Source: Pseudarthrobacter sp. NS4 (GTDB taxonomy: Bacteria > Actinomycetota > Actinomycetes > Actinomycetales > Micrococcaceae). From it: a DNA stretch of 64,000 nt. Below are positions 47,305 to 55,717 of the stretch, piece after piece. Made by a program: the position numbers and the translations under genes. The notes beneath the pieces are model-generated. The model searched no databases, had not been told where the DNA came from, and saw only the letters and a program-made list of their open reading frames with translations. Position 1 is the first letter of the stretch. Each line of letters starts with the position of its first letter. The stretch spans positions 1-64,000 of the forward strand of contig NZ_CP103288.1 of NCBI RefSeq assembly GCF_024758005.1, in the 5' to 3' direction.

Positions 47305-48239
47305 ATGGCGGAGGCAGGCATGCCATGGACACCGGAGGATCCCTGGTGGGTCCGGGACAACCTGCGCGAGGCCATCGACCGTCTGGTGGATCTGGGGTAC
47401 ACGGTCCGCGGGGGCCAGGCCGAAGACCCGGAACTGATAGACCCCGGCGGCTCGGCAGTGGAGACGTGGCGGGAGGACTACCCGTACGAGGAACGGATGT
47501 CCCGCGAAGAATACGAGGCGGAAAAATACCGGCTGCAGGTAGAGCTGCTGAAGTTCCAATACTGGGGACAGGACCACGGACTCAAGAACGTCATCGTTTT
47601 CGAGGGCCGCGACGCCGCCGGCAAGGGCGGCACCATCAACGCTTCACCGAACATCTGGATCCCCGCTCGGCCCGGACCGTCGCGCTGGGCAAACCGTCGG
47701 ACCGCGAACAGGGCCAGTGGTATTTCCAGCGGTACATTCAACACCTGCCAACGGCCGGTGAGATCGTGATGTTCGACCGGTCCTGGTACAACAGGGCCAA
47801 CGTCGAGCGGGTCATGGGCTTCTGCACCGAAGACGAGTACGACACGTTCATGGGCCAGGCGCCGCTGTTTGAAAAGATGCTCGTGGACTCCGGGATCCGG
47901 CTGAACAAGTTCTGGTTCTCGGTCACCCGGCACGAGCAGCGGACCCGCTTCGCCATCCGGCAGATCGACCCGGTACGGCGCTGGAAGCTCTCACCCGTGG
48001 ACCTCGCCTCGCTGGACCGGTGGGAGGACTACACCGCGGCCAAGGAAGAAACGTTCCTGCGCACCGACAGCGACTACGCACCCTGGATCACCATCAAATC
48101 CAACGACAAAAAACGCGGACGCATCAACGCCATGCGCTACTTCCTCAACCAGTTCGACTATGAGGGCAAGGACACCTCCGTCGTGCACGAACCAGACCCG
48201 CTCATCGTGCGCCGCGGACGCGACGCAGTCGGCGACTAA
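47305..48239 (+). pseudogene. ppk2: Polyphosphate kinase 2, broken by a one-base frameshift
   Basis: PPK2 transfers phosphate between polyphosphate and nucleotides. ATG 47305 with a GAGGAGG ribosome-binding site starts a protein that reads normally through VIVFEGRDAAGKGGTI. A single missing G near 47638 (ATCAACGC where ATCAAGCGC is expected) then shifts the frame. The rest of the enzyme, including GEIVMFDRSWYNRANVERVM and ending at 48239, is intact in another frame. Restored, it would be about 311 residues, the normal length. No other decay is visible, so the change is recent, a sequencing error or a programmed shift. Confidence 0.9.
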
Positions 48240-48352
48240 AGCCGGCACCGCAGGGACGGATTCGCCAACCAGGCCAGGCACAAAGCACTGGATCATCGCG
48301 GATCAATGCCCGGCGGTTCGCCTTGTTCCGGAGGCGTTGACCTCCTTGCCGT

Positions 48353-48592
48353 CTACCCCGTTGAGCCGAAAATTTCCCGCGCCATCTCATGGTGCAGCAC
48401 AAATTCCGGGCTGCCGTTCGCGTCCGTGGTCCCGGAGGAAACATAGTAGCCGTGCCCCATGGCAGAGCCGCCCGCAGCCCTGTCCAATGCCGTCAATGAA
48501 GCCTCTGACAGGATGCCGTCCGGCGCGGAAGACCGGATCTCGGCTTTTTCTTCGGGTGTCAGTTTGGCGGCCAGAGCAGCGAAATCCTTCAC
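48353..48592 (-). CDS. Hypothetical 79-residue protein
   Basis: GTG 48592 is preceded by AAGGAG at good spacing. The N-terminal half is helical and acidic (MKDFAALAAKLTPEEKAEIR), and the C-terminal half contains GYYVSSGTTDANGSPEFVLH. The layout recalls Nif11/nitrile-hydratase-leader-like small proteins only vaguely; no family can be claimed. It faces ppk2 convergently. Confidence 0.6.
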   Translation of the reverse strand: MKDFAALAAKLTPEEKAEIRSSAPDGILSEASLTALDRAAGGSAMGHGYYVSSGTTDANGSPEFVLHHEMAREIFGSTG

Positions 48593-48736
48593 GATGTCTC
48601 CTTATGGCGGACAGAATCGGACGGTTACAGCGATTTTAGAGCGGGAAGATGAACTGTCGAGGCCCCTCAACACTGACCCGCACCTCCACCCAAGTCCCAC
48701 ATCACGGTGCCTCGAAGCGTGCATACAGATCTGCGG

Positions 48737-49588
48737 CTAGTCGGTAAGGAAGGCGGCGAAGGTTTTCGGTGATGAGGCAGCAAGTTCTGCCAGTTCCGCA
48801 AGCCGATGGGCGCGCGCGGACTCGGCCTGCGTGAAAGGGGCGTCCTGCCGTCTGTAAAACAGCGGAGCGCCTCCAGGCGAGGGTATTTTCAGGATGTTTG
48901 CTGCAACCGGGACTCTGCTGTCTTTGTGGGGGACAGGTTCGGCTCCGAGCAATTCAGCGACCGCGAGCTGGAGCTCGTCGGGATTCCCTGCGACCCTGAC
49001 GGCCAAACTCAGGGCCTTGGTTTGCCCGTCCGCTACGGCCAGGGCAGTGGTCCGCCACGCCAGCACGTTCCGCCCGCTGCCGCTGCCGGCAGCGGCGAGC
49101 AGGTCCTCCTGCCCCAGGGTCTCCGGCGCGGCAACGACGAGTTCCACGAGGACTCCGCCCGGATGTCCATGGCGCTGAAAGTCAATCACGTCAACGTGGG
49201 CGCGTTCCAGGGCTCGCCGGAGCGCCCACTGGGCCACCGGCCCGTCCTCCGTAGTGGCACGGATCCGCCACAATGCAGATACGGTATGCAGTTCACGGCG
49301 GCGGTGAAGGGACGGGGCGTGAAGCCAGTCCCGCAATGCGCGCCGCACTGAAGGTTCGGCGACCCAGATCACCAGCACTGTGGCCGTCAGCGTCAGCACC
49401 AGAACCTTGTGGAGGTACGGCATGCCAGTGTTCATGACCGCTGCATGGACAGCCAGTTCAATTGGCAGCATGGCGGCCAGATTAGCCAGTGTCAGTCGGA
49501 ACTTATGGGGGTGGGGCAGCTGTCCACATATCTCGCATTCCAACTCCGATCCCGATGAACGCAACTTACGCAGTCTCATGAACTCCAT
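48737..49588 (-). CDS. Membrane-anchored ACT-domain-like protein
   Basis: A protein of 283 residues with an N-terminal CEICG motif, two membrane helices at about 30-90 and a cytoplasmic region that has ACT-like repeats (two beta-alpha segments: TVSALWRIRATTEDGPVAQW and SLAVRVAGNPDELQLAVAEL). ACT domains usually bind amino acids. ATG 49588 and ATG 49579 are both possible starts. No functional partner is evident nearby. Confidence 0.65.
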   Translation of the reverse strand: MEFMRLRKLRSSGSELECEICGQLPHPHKFRLTLANLAAMLPIELAVHAAVMNTGMPYLHKVLVLTLTATVLVIWVAEPSVRRALRDWLHAPSLHRRRELHTVSALWRIRATTEDGPVAQWALRRALERAHVDVIDFQRHGHPGGVLVELVVAAPETLGQEDLLAAAGSGSGRNVLAWRTTALAVADGQTKALSLAVRVAGNPDELQLAVAELLGAEPVPHKDSRVPVAANILKIPSPGGAPLFYRRQDAPFTQAESARAHRLAELAELAASSPKTFAAFLTD

Positions 49589-49689
49589 CGTCAAGGATGC
49601 ATGTTTCCCCCAGATGGCCTGAGAACCAACGAGACGTCAACGAATTCCGCCCCATGAGTGTGGGTGGAGGGAGGCGATGTAGGCCCTCC

Positions 49690-49900
49690 GGCCCGAAACC
49701 GCCCCAGCTGGCGGAGACAAGCCCCACGCAAAACGAGGGCGACCCCTGGGTGCCGCGCAGCGTGAAGCGGTACATGCCGTCCGTCGAGGCACCGTCCTGC
49801 CGGTTCCACATCACGCCCACCTTGCCGGGCCCGAACGCGATCACAGCCGGGATGTCGTCCAGTGACACATTGCTCAAGGACGCGGGATGAGGAAACGGCC
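49690..49900 (-). pseudogene. Fragment of a second BNR-like secreted protein
   Basis: The minus strand encodes FPHPASLSNVSLDDIPAVIA and GVMWNRQDGASTDGMYRF, which closely parallels FAHPSSLSNVSVDDNSAVIA and GVMWSRQVGDSTDGMYW in the protein at 45028-46410. Only about 65 codons remain. It is a paralogous relic, evidence that this zone once held at least two such genes. Confidence 0.75.
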
Positions 49901-49934
49901 CTTGGAGGCTCTGGACTGGGACGATCGGCCCACC

Positions 49935-50280
49935 ACCGTGGTGCCCACAAACATGCTGACCTGCCCTGCCACGATCTGAACCGCGAGCATCTGTACCGCG
50001 TACCCGACGAGGACGAGCAACTGACTGAAGGTCCCAGCCATGTTGAGCGGTGGTGTCCGGGCATTTCTTCATCCATGACGGCAGGCACCGGGCGATCAGG
50101 GCCCTTTCCACCGGGCAGCCCACGATTGAAGCGAAGGTGATCGAAGCAGGTATGGGACCGAACCCCTTGGTATCAGAAGCCTCTGCTGTGCTTCCTGTGG
50201 TGCACTCGTGGAAGGTCCACCCCGGTGACCACACCATCCTTGTCTGCTACCGCTGCTGGCGGGAGGAATGCGGGGTATGA
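49935..50280 (+). pseudogene. Possible relic with a ParB-like DGRHR motif
   Basis: Two overlapping frames join into one plausible protein after a one-base shift near 50053: first DLNREHLYRVPDEDEQLTEG, then GHFFIHDGRHRAIRALSTGQ and PVVHSWKVHPGDHTILVCYR. The DGRHRAIRA element resembles ParB/Srx-type domains. Evidence is only pattern-level. Confidence 0.35.
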
Positions 50281-50453
50281 CCGCGCGTTGGCCGGCCCAT
50301 CCTGACGCCCCCAAATTCAACATCCGTCACAGCAGTCACACGTTCATCTATGATTTGGCTAGCGGCCACTCATCCTTCGCCCATCACCGGTCCTGCGACG
50401 GCAGGGTGGGGCAAGGCATAGCCAAAACCCCTAACACCATGGAGGGCACTGCC

Positions 50454-52631
50454 ATGAGAACCACCCTGGGGCGGACCACTGCCGCCCTAGCAACATTAGC
50501 CATGCTCATTACACTTGCCGTCGTGGGCGGCGGGACCGTCAACGCGGCGGGACCGGTTACTGTCACGGCCGCCGCCGACACTTACGTGCAGGCGGACCGG
50601 CCAACGGAGAACTTCGGGACCAGCGTCCGCTGGTCCACGGAAGGCCGGACGAACATCTGGCGTAATAGCCTGCTGCGCTTCAACGTCACGGTCCCGGCTG
50701 GCGAAAAGATCACGTCGGCCAAGCTGCGAGCCTACTCGGAAGCGTCCACAACCGCGAGTGAGTACGTGGATGTTTACACCACGGCGGGCGGCTGGACTGA
50801 AACCGGCGTGACGTGGAACAACGCACCCGCACGGGGAACTTGGCTCGGGAAGACCGGCGGCTTTGCCACGGGCGCTTGGGTGGAGTGGGACGTGACCAAG
50901 GGCGTCACGGCTGGCGAAACCAATCTGAAGCTCGAAACCAACGCGCAAAAGTGGGTGGGCTTCAAGTCTGACGAGTCGGCGGATCCGGCTCTGCGCCCGC
51001 GCCTGGTAGTCACTACGGAAGCTGACACCACAACGCCAACGCAGCCGCCGGGTGACGGCACCACCGCCGCCGCTACTTTCAACTGGGGCACCCCAGTGGC
51101 TGGGGACGAATTCAACTACACCGGGGCACCTGACCCGGCCAAGTGGACCGTCTACAACAGCGCCGGCCACGCGGGCAACGGCATCCGATCAGCGCAGCAG
51201 GCCGCCGTTGACGGCTCCAAACTCGTGATCAACGGCACCCCTAACGGCACCACCGCCGGCATGGGTGCCAAGTTCGACAACCGCAAGTATGGGCGGTGGG
51301 AAGTCCGGGCAGCAGGATCCGGTGACAACGAATATCACATGGTGTCCATCCTTTGGCCGGACAGTGAGAACTGGCCGTGCGACGGCGAGATTGACTACGC
51401 CGAAACTGATGGCGCTTGGAACGTCATCAAGTTCTTCCACCACTACTCCTGCGAGAACAAACAAATCTCGGCGCAGAAGGCCCTGGACGTGTCCCAGTTC
51501 CACAACTACGCGGTCGAGTGGACCGATAAGGGCATCGTTGGTTACGTGGACGGCGTGAAGTGGTTCGAGGACAGGGACCCGGCACACCAACCTCCTGGCC
51601 CCATGCACCAAACGCTGCAGCTGGACTGGTTCCCTGACAGCACGGCTGACGGGGCCGGGGAAATGCGGGTGGACTGGGTGCGTGTCTACAACGTGGCCGC
51701 GCCTTCACCCACACCCACGCCTACCACGCCCCCGGCCAGCGGGGATGCGTTCGACTTCGCCGCTACGGGTGATATGAACCCATCCGGCGTGACGGACCCC
51801 AATTCGGCGTCCGGGAAGAACGCGGCCAGCATCCGGGGCGCGCTGGACAGTGGAGCGCTGGATAACTTCATCGGCGTAGGTGATTTCCAGTACAGCGTCG
51901 GTACCTGCGGCTCGGGCAACGATTCCTACGCGAACTATGAACGCAACTGGGGGCCGATCAAGTCCAAGACCTACTGGACGCCTGGGCCGAACCATGACGT
52001 GGAGCCGGGCCGGAACGACGACCTGGACCGCTACATGGACGGGCAGTGTGTGAGCACGTCCAAGTCTGCTACCAGCACCACGCTGGGCAGGTTCCAGGAC
52101 GCGCTGGAATGGTACGCGATTGATAAGGGCAACTGGCACATCCTGTTTGCTCCCACGGCGATATGGCGTTACAACTCCACGCGGGCAAGCCAAATGACCG
52201 CAGAGTTTGACGCGGACCTCGGGCGGGCCAAAGCCGCGGGCAAGCACCTGGCGGTTGTCTACCATGACCCGTACTTCACGTCCAACACGTCCAGCCACAG
52301 CCGCTTCAGCCAGGGCAAGCCGTGGATTGACGTGTTCGACAAGCACCGGGTGCGGGTGCTGCTGTCCGGTTCGCAGCACAACTATGAGCGGACCTGCCCG
52401 GTGAACAAGAGCGACGTTTGCACCACTGACGGGATGCAGCAGTTCCAGGTGTCCACGGGCGGCATCAGCCTGCGTTCGTTCACGAGCTCGCCAAGCTATA
52501 TGCAGAAACGGTTCAGCGACACGTGGGGGCATCTGCGGATGAGCTTGAAGGCTGACGGTTCCTACTCGTGGGAGTTCAAGCCTGTTCACGGCGGCATGCA
52601 GACCGACAGCGGATCACGCCCCGCACCATAA
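50454..52631 (+). CDS. Secreted CBM96-GH16-phosphoesterase fusion
   Basis: A 725-residue protein starting at ATG 50454 after GGAGGG. It has a signal peptide (about 1-32), a DNRLRE/CBM96 module (about 33-185), a GH16 glucanase-like domain (about 205-415) with catalytic GEIDYAE (Glu312, Asp314, Glu317), a Pro/Thr linker, and a C-terminal purple-acid-phosphatase-like metallophosphoesterase (about 430-725). Phosphoesterase ligands are Asp440, Asp477 in VGDFQYS, Asn513-His514 in GPNHD, His604 in VVYHDPYF and His642 in GSQHNYER, but the first His of the usual GHxH is Ser640. It probably binds and cleaves a beta-glucan; the phosphoesterase may be impaired or altered. Confidence 0.85.
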   Translation: MRTTLGRTTAALATLAMLITLAVVGGGTVNAAGPVTVTAAADTYVQADRPTENFGTSVRWSTEGRTNIWRNSLLRFNVTVPAGEKITSAKLRAYSEASTTASEYVDVYTTAGGWTETGVTWNNAPARGTWLGKTGGFATGAWVEWDVTKGVTAGETNLKLETNAQKWVGFKSDESADPALRPRLVVTTEADTTTPTQPPGDGTTAAATFNWGTPVAGDEFNYTGAPDPAKWTVYNSAGHAGNGIRSAQQAAVDGSKLVINGTPNGTTAGMGAKFDNRKYGRWEVRAAGSGDNEYHMVSILWPDSENWPCDGEIDYAETDGAWNVIKFFHHYSCENKQISAQKALDVSQFHNYAVEWTDKGIVGYVDGVKWFEDRDPAHQPPGPMHQTLQLDWFPDSTADGAGEMRVDWVRVYNVAAPSPTPTPTTPPASGDAFDFAATGDMNPSGVTDPNSASGKNAASIRGALDSGALDNFIGVGDFQYSVGTCGSGNDSYANYERNWGPIKSKTYWTPGPNHDVEPGRNDDLDRYMDGQCVSTSKSATSTTLGRFQDALEWYAIDKGNWHILFAPTAIWRYNSTRASQMTAEFDADLGRAKAAGKHLAVVYHDPYFTSNTSSHSRFSQGKPWIDVFDKHRVRVLLSGSQHNYERTCPVNKSDVCTTDGMQQFQVSTGGISLRSFTSSPSYMQKRFSDTWGHLRMSLKADGSYSWEFKPVHGGMQTDSGSRPAP

Positions 52632-52692
52632 GCAAAAGAAAGGGTGAGCCCCCAATCGTGGGGCTCACCATCTGCCGGAAGGAAGTACCACC

Positions 52693-52977
52693 ATGCGCAT
52701 AAGGAAAACTGCATCAGCAGCAGTAACAGCAGTAGTCGCAGCGGGAACCATCGCATCAGCAGTCGGCGGCGCGGACAAAGCCCCGGCACAGAACACCGAA
52801 CCACCCAAGAACCAAGACCCATCAGCCAACGGCACAGTCGCACCATCCCTGTGCTACGCCACCCAAGAGGACGGCACAGGGTTCTGCGTGGACAGGTCAG
52901 TGTGCAGCGGTGGATGCCTGCACGTGGACGGAACCAACGCAGTGCAGAACCGCAAGTGGTACGAGCTGAACAGCTGA
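52693..52977 (+). CDS. Small secreted Cys-containing protein
   Basis: A 94-residue protein with AAGGAAG before ATG 52693, a signal peptide (SAAVTAVVAAGTIASAVGGA) and a mature part of about 66 residues with four cysteines (LCYATQEDGTGFCVDRSVCS, GGCLHVDG), suggesting two disulfides. No family recognised. It follows the fusion enzyme by 61 bp and may share its transcript. Confidence 0.6.
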   Translation: MRIRKTASAAVTAVVAAGTIASAVGGADKAPAQNTEPPKNQDPSANGTVAPSLCYATQEDGTGFCVDRSVCSGGCLHVDGTNAVQNRKWYELNS

Positions 52978-52983
52978 CGCCAA

Positions 52984-53076
52984 ATGGATGACCTGATAGC
53001 TGACTTCCTGCGATGGCTGTACTGCATTGAGGTACCGCTAAGCGAACAGACACAGGACGACTACGCACTGTGCTGA
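52984..53076 (+). CDS. Possible 30-residue peptide
   Basis: ATG 52984, seven bases after the previous stop, opens MDDLIADFLRWLYCIEVPLS and ends at 53076. The short, acidic-then-hydrophobic sequence is plausible but has no support beyond position. Confidence 0.25.
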   Translation: MDDLIADFLRWLYCIEVPLSEQTQDDYALC

Positions 53077-53079
53077 TAG

Positions 53080-53570
53080 ACCTGCTGGAAACTCCGCTGA
53101 ACAGTGAGTGGGGTTTCTCGACGAGGTGGTGATCAGCGACTGGACCGCGGTGCGGAGCGTCGGCGCGGCCAAGGCATCCCAGGACCGGGTCATGCCGGGC
53201 CCGGACGGTCCGTGGGGCGAAGCCCTTGTGGCCGCCGTGCGGGCCGGTGAGGTGGAGGAAGCCAGCGTTGACCGGAAGGTGCTGCGGATCCTGCAGCTCG
53301 CCGCCCGGGTGGGCGCCTTGGAGGGTTTCGAGCCGGTCAGCGCCGAACCCGTGGACCGGGAAGACCTGGTGGCATTCGCCCGGGAGGCTTCAGCCGCCGG
53401 GACGGCGATGGTGAAGAACGACGGCGTGCTCCCGCTGGATCCTTCCAGTCTTGGCAAGGTGGCCGTGATCGGGCACAATGCCAGGTACGCACGGACGCAG
53501 GGCGGCGGCTCGGCCACGGTCCTTCCCGAGAAGGTCGTCACACCGCTGGATGGGGTCCGCGCGGCCGGAC
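53080..53570 (+). pseudogene. Fragment of a GH3 beta-glucosidase gene
   Basis: The sequence LLETPLNSEWGF, then after a two-base insertion DEVVISDWTAVRSVGAAKAS and MPGPDGPWGEALVAAVRAGE, VKNDGVLPLDPSSLGKVAVIG, is the central part of a family 3 glycoside hydrolase, including the catalytic aspartate region VISDW. Both ends are missing; it stops abruptly at about 53570, where a RES-domain fragment begins on the opposite strand. Confidence 0.85.
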
Positions 53571-53575
53571 GTGTT

Positions 53576-53920
53576 GGACACGGAGTCCGTAACGGCACAG
53601 TAAGCGCCGGCAAGGTCGGCAGAGGTCGCAGCGCGGGCATCGAGCCATTCTTTGGGAACCTGCCCTGGCGGCACCGTTGGATGAAGCACTGCGTCTTCAC
53701 CGTCTTCAACGATCTCGTCCAGTTCCGCGGCAAGCCTTGCATCGCGGCGGAATCCGGCCAGCACCTCGAGCAGGCATGCCTCCAGGCTGGGTCCGGCGTA
53801 TACCGTGCGGAAGTTTCCGTGTAGGTCATCCCATCGGCCCGGGCACCTGCCGTTGGTTGCCCATTCCCAGCCGCTCCACGCCCAAGGGTCGGGACGGAAC
53901 CCGATGCGCCATACCCGGTT
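53576..53920 (-). pseudogene. Fragment of a RES-domain (toxin-like) gene
   Basis: The minus strand encodes RVWRIGFRPDPWAWSGWEWA, GRWDDLHGNFRTVYAGPSLE and CLLEVLAGFRRD, the pattern of RES-family NAD+-phosphorylase toxins. Only the N-terminal half is left. It is fused in frame to the IS110 transposase fragment upstream and abuts the GH3 fragment downstream, so it is a recombination product rather than a gene. No antitoxin (Xre) gene is adjacent. Confidence 0.7.
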
Positions 53921-53926
53921 GTCCGG

Positions 53927-54436
53927 GCCGGTGAGGTTGCTGACGACGCTGGAGAGCTTGATGCCGCTGCCTTCCAGGAACTTCTCCAGGCGGTGGATCT
54001 CCCGCGTTCTGTCCTGCACGGCGATGGCCCGGGCACGGGTCAGATCCCGCAGCTCCCGGATGGGTTCGGGCGGCACGAAGGAGCCCCTCAACAAACCATG
54101 GGCAGCGAGCTGTGCCAACCACGACGCGTCGGAGACATCGGTCTTGCGTCCCGGGATGTTCCGGGCGGCCTTGGCGTTGACCAGCATCACGGGCAGGGCC
54201 GATTCCAGCAGATAGTAGAACGGCTTCCAGTAGTCACTGGTCGCTTCCATCACCACCGTTGTGACCTGCTGCTGCTCGAGGAAAGCGCGCAACTGCAGGA
54301 TCTCATTCGTGGTTGATCCCCAGGTGGTGACCGTCGAGCTGAACCGGCCCCGTTGGCTTCCCGGGACCCGCACGCAGACCTTCGCGTCGTGTTTGGAGAT
54401 ATCCATGCCGACGGCGCGCTCATGCACAATATCCAT
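53927..54436 (-). mobile_element. Truncated IS110-family transposase
   Basis: The N-terminal 170 residues of an IS110 transposase are intact: MDIVHERAVGMDISKHDAKV, the Glu of VVMEATSDYWKPFYYLL, and KTDVSDASWLAQLAAHGLL, which together hold the DEDD catalytic acids. After SSVVSNLTG the reading continues in frame into RES-domain sequence, so the C-terminal half and the right end of the element are lost. The upstream flank 54437-54500 should include the left end. Confidence 0.85.
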
Positions 54437-54806
54437 TGCCTAGTCCTTTATTCAGTAGCGGAGCGTCCACCGCGGGAAGGACAGGGATAAATTCAGGAAT
54501 CTAGCACTCGTGCTCGAAGCAACAATCCACGGTTCCCGTGGGAGTCCTTCACGTCACGCTTGGAAGCGGGCTCAGTCTCGGCACCAAGGAAGTCCGGCGT
54601 CATCCGCGGCAGACACGGCCATCATGCACCCGACGCCCGCAGGAAAACCAGAGCCGAGAAAGCCAACCAGGCCCCCATTTACACACCTCACGGCGCGGCA
54701 GCGCCCCTAAGCCGCTTGGAACAGGATGGCCGTGGGCGGAGGCGGCCTACACTGCACAGTGGGTTGCCGTTGTGGTGCAGTCTGCCGGGATGCAGCTAGC
54801 AGCGTG
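54437..54806. other. Spacer after the IS110 fragment
   Basis: No gene seen. The first 60 bases are likely the IS110 left flank; the rest shows no coding pattern. Confidence 0.35.
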
Positions 54807-55365
54807 TCATGAGGTAGGCCGCCCAGCCCCGCGGCCATCCCCCAATCCGTTCTCCCCGGCGATCTTCTCCACTTCGAACTCCGGGGAGAAGGTGTCTTTG
54901 ATGTATCCCGGCGGGAGGGTCAGGTTCCCGAATGGAATAAGCTTCCACACCAGCCGCTCCCATCGTTGTGCCTCCCATTCGAAGTTCCACATCAGGAACT
55001 TGGCCCCCGGTCCGGCAAGGGGGATCACGTGCTGGAGATAAGCGGCGCGCTGTCGTTCGGTGAGGTCATCGAAGGTGCCGTAGTCGACCAGGACGTCGAA
55101 TGTTCCGTGCAGATGGCGTGGGTTGGTCAGGTCGTCCACGAGGAATTCCACTGATGCGCCAGCTTTTTGTGCTTTCCCCTTGGCTTTGGTGATTGCGGCC
55201 GGTGCGAAGTCCAACGGCGGTAAGGTCGAACGCGTGCTGTGCCATGAAGATGGCGTTGTTGCCCGCTCCGCAGCCCAGGTCAATTGCACGACCAGGGGTC
55301 AGCCCCCCGTCCTTCACCAGCCGGACGAGCTCTCGTGGCCGCATGCCGTACCGGCGTGAACCAAC
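54807..55365 (-). pseudogene. SAM-dependent methyltransferase with a frameshift
   Basis: In one frame the minus strand encodes GMRPRELVRLVKDGGL and the SAM-binding motif AIDLGCGAGNNAIFMAQHA. One extra G near 55215 shifts to the second frame, which carries VEFLVDDLTNPRHLHGTFDV and the rest to the stop at 54807. Together they make one class I methyltransferase of about 180 residues. Its 5' end is joined to unrelated sequence, so a deletion also occurred there. Confidence 0.8.
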
Positions 55366-55523
55366 CGGCGCCAAAGCAGGGCAGTGACCAGGAGCGGGAT
55401 CAACGATTCGGGGCTGAGGAGGTTCTGCTCGGGCAATTCGGCGAGGTTGTGAACAAATATTCCCGCCCAGCCAATCAACGCCGTTGCTGGGACCGCAAGC
55501 TCCCGGGCTGGTAGAGGCTTCAT
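55314..55523 (-). pseudogene. Membrane-protein fragment
   Basis: ATG 55523 starts MKPLPARELAVPATALIGWA, with one or two hydrophobic helices, and soon fuses out of frame with the methyltransferase 5' region. It is likely the remainder of a small membrane protein truncated by deletion. Its start overlaps the stop of the hydrolase remnant (ATGA), a sign of an old operon. Confidence 0.45.
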
Positions 55524-55690
55524 GCCGCGGCCCTGCGGTTACGGGTCTCTGACCAGAAGGCCAGGATGTGTTGGATAACTTCAGAGGGTGCAGGCAGAAG
55601 CGGGCCGACGTGCCCTGCCCCGGAGACCTGCGCGAATCGTCCGTCAGGGACTGATGCCGTGGACACTTTGATCTCCCACACCACCACCAC
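55520..55690 (-). pseudogene. C-terminal remnant of an alpha/beta hydrolase
   Basis: The sequence VPDGRFAQVSGAGHVGPLLP followed by a helix ending AFWSETRNRRAAA resembles the last strand, catalytic-His loop and final helix of an alpha/beta hydrolase. The rest of the gene is absent, the next gene upstream being a PIG-L deacetylase. Confidence 0.5.
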
Positions 55691-55717
55691 GCCGGCGGGT
55701 GGATTGAGCACGACAAC

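Noticed and set aside
53390..54436. A single 348-residue novel protein
   Set aside because: Its three parts match IS110 transposase, RES domain and antisense GH3 sequence in turn; it is a recombination chimera.
54538..55041. A 167-codon plus-strand frame near the IS110 fragment
   Set aside because: Half of it is antisense to the methyltransferase remnant and the rest is low in coding character.
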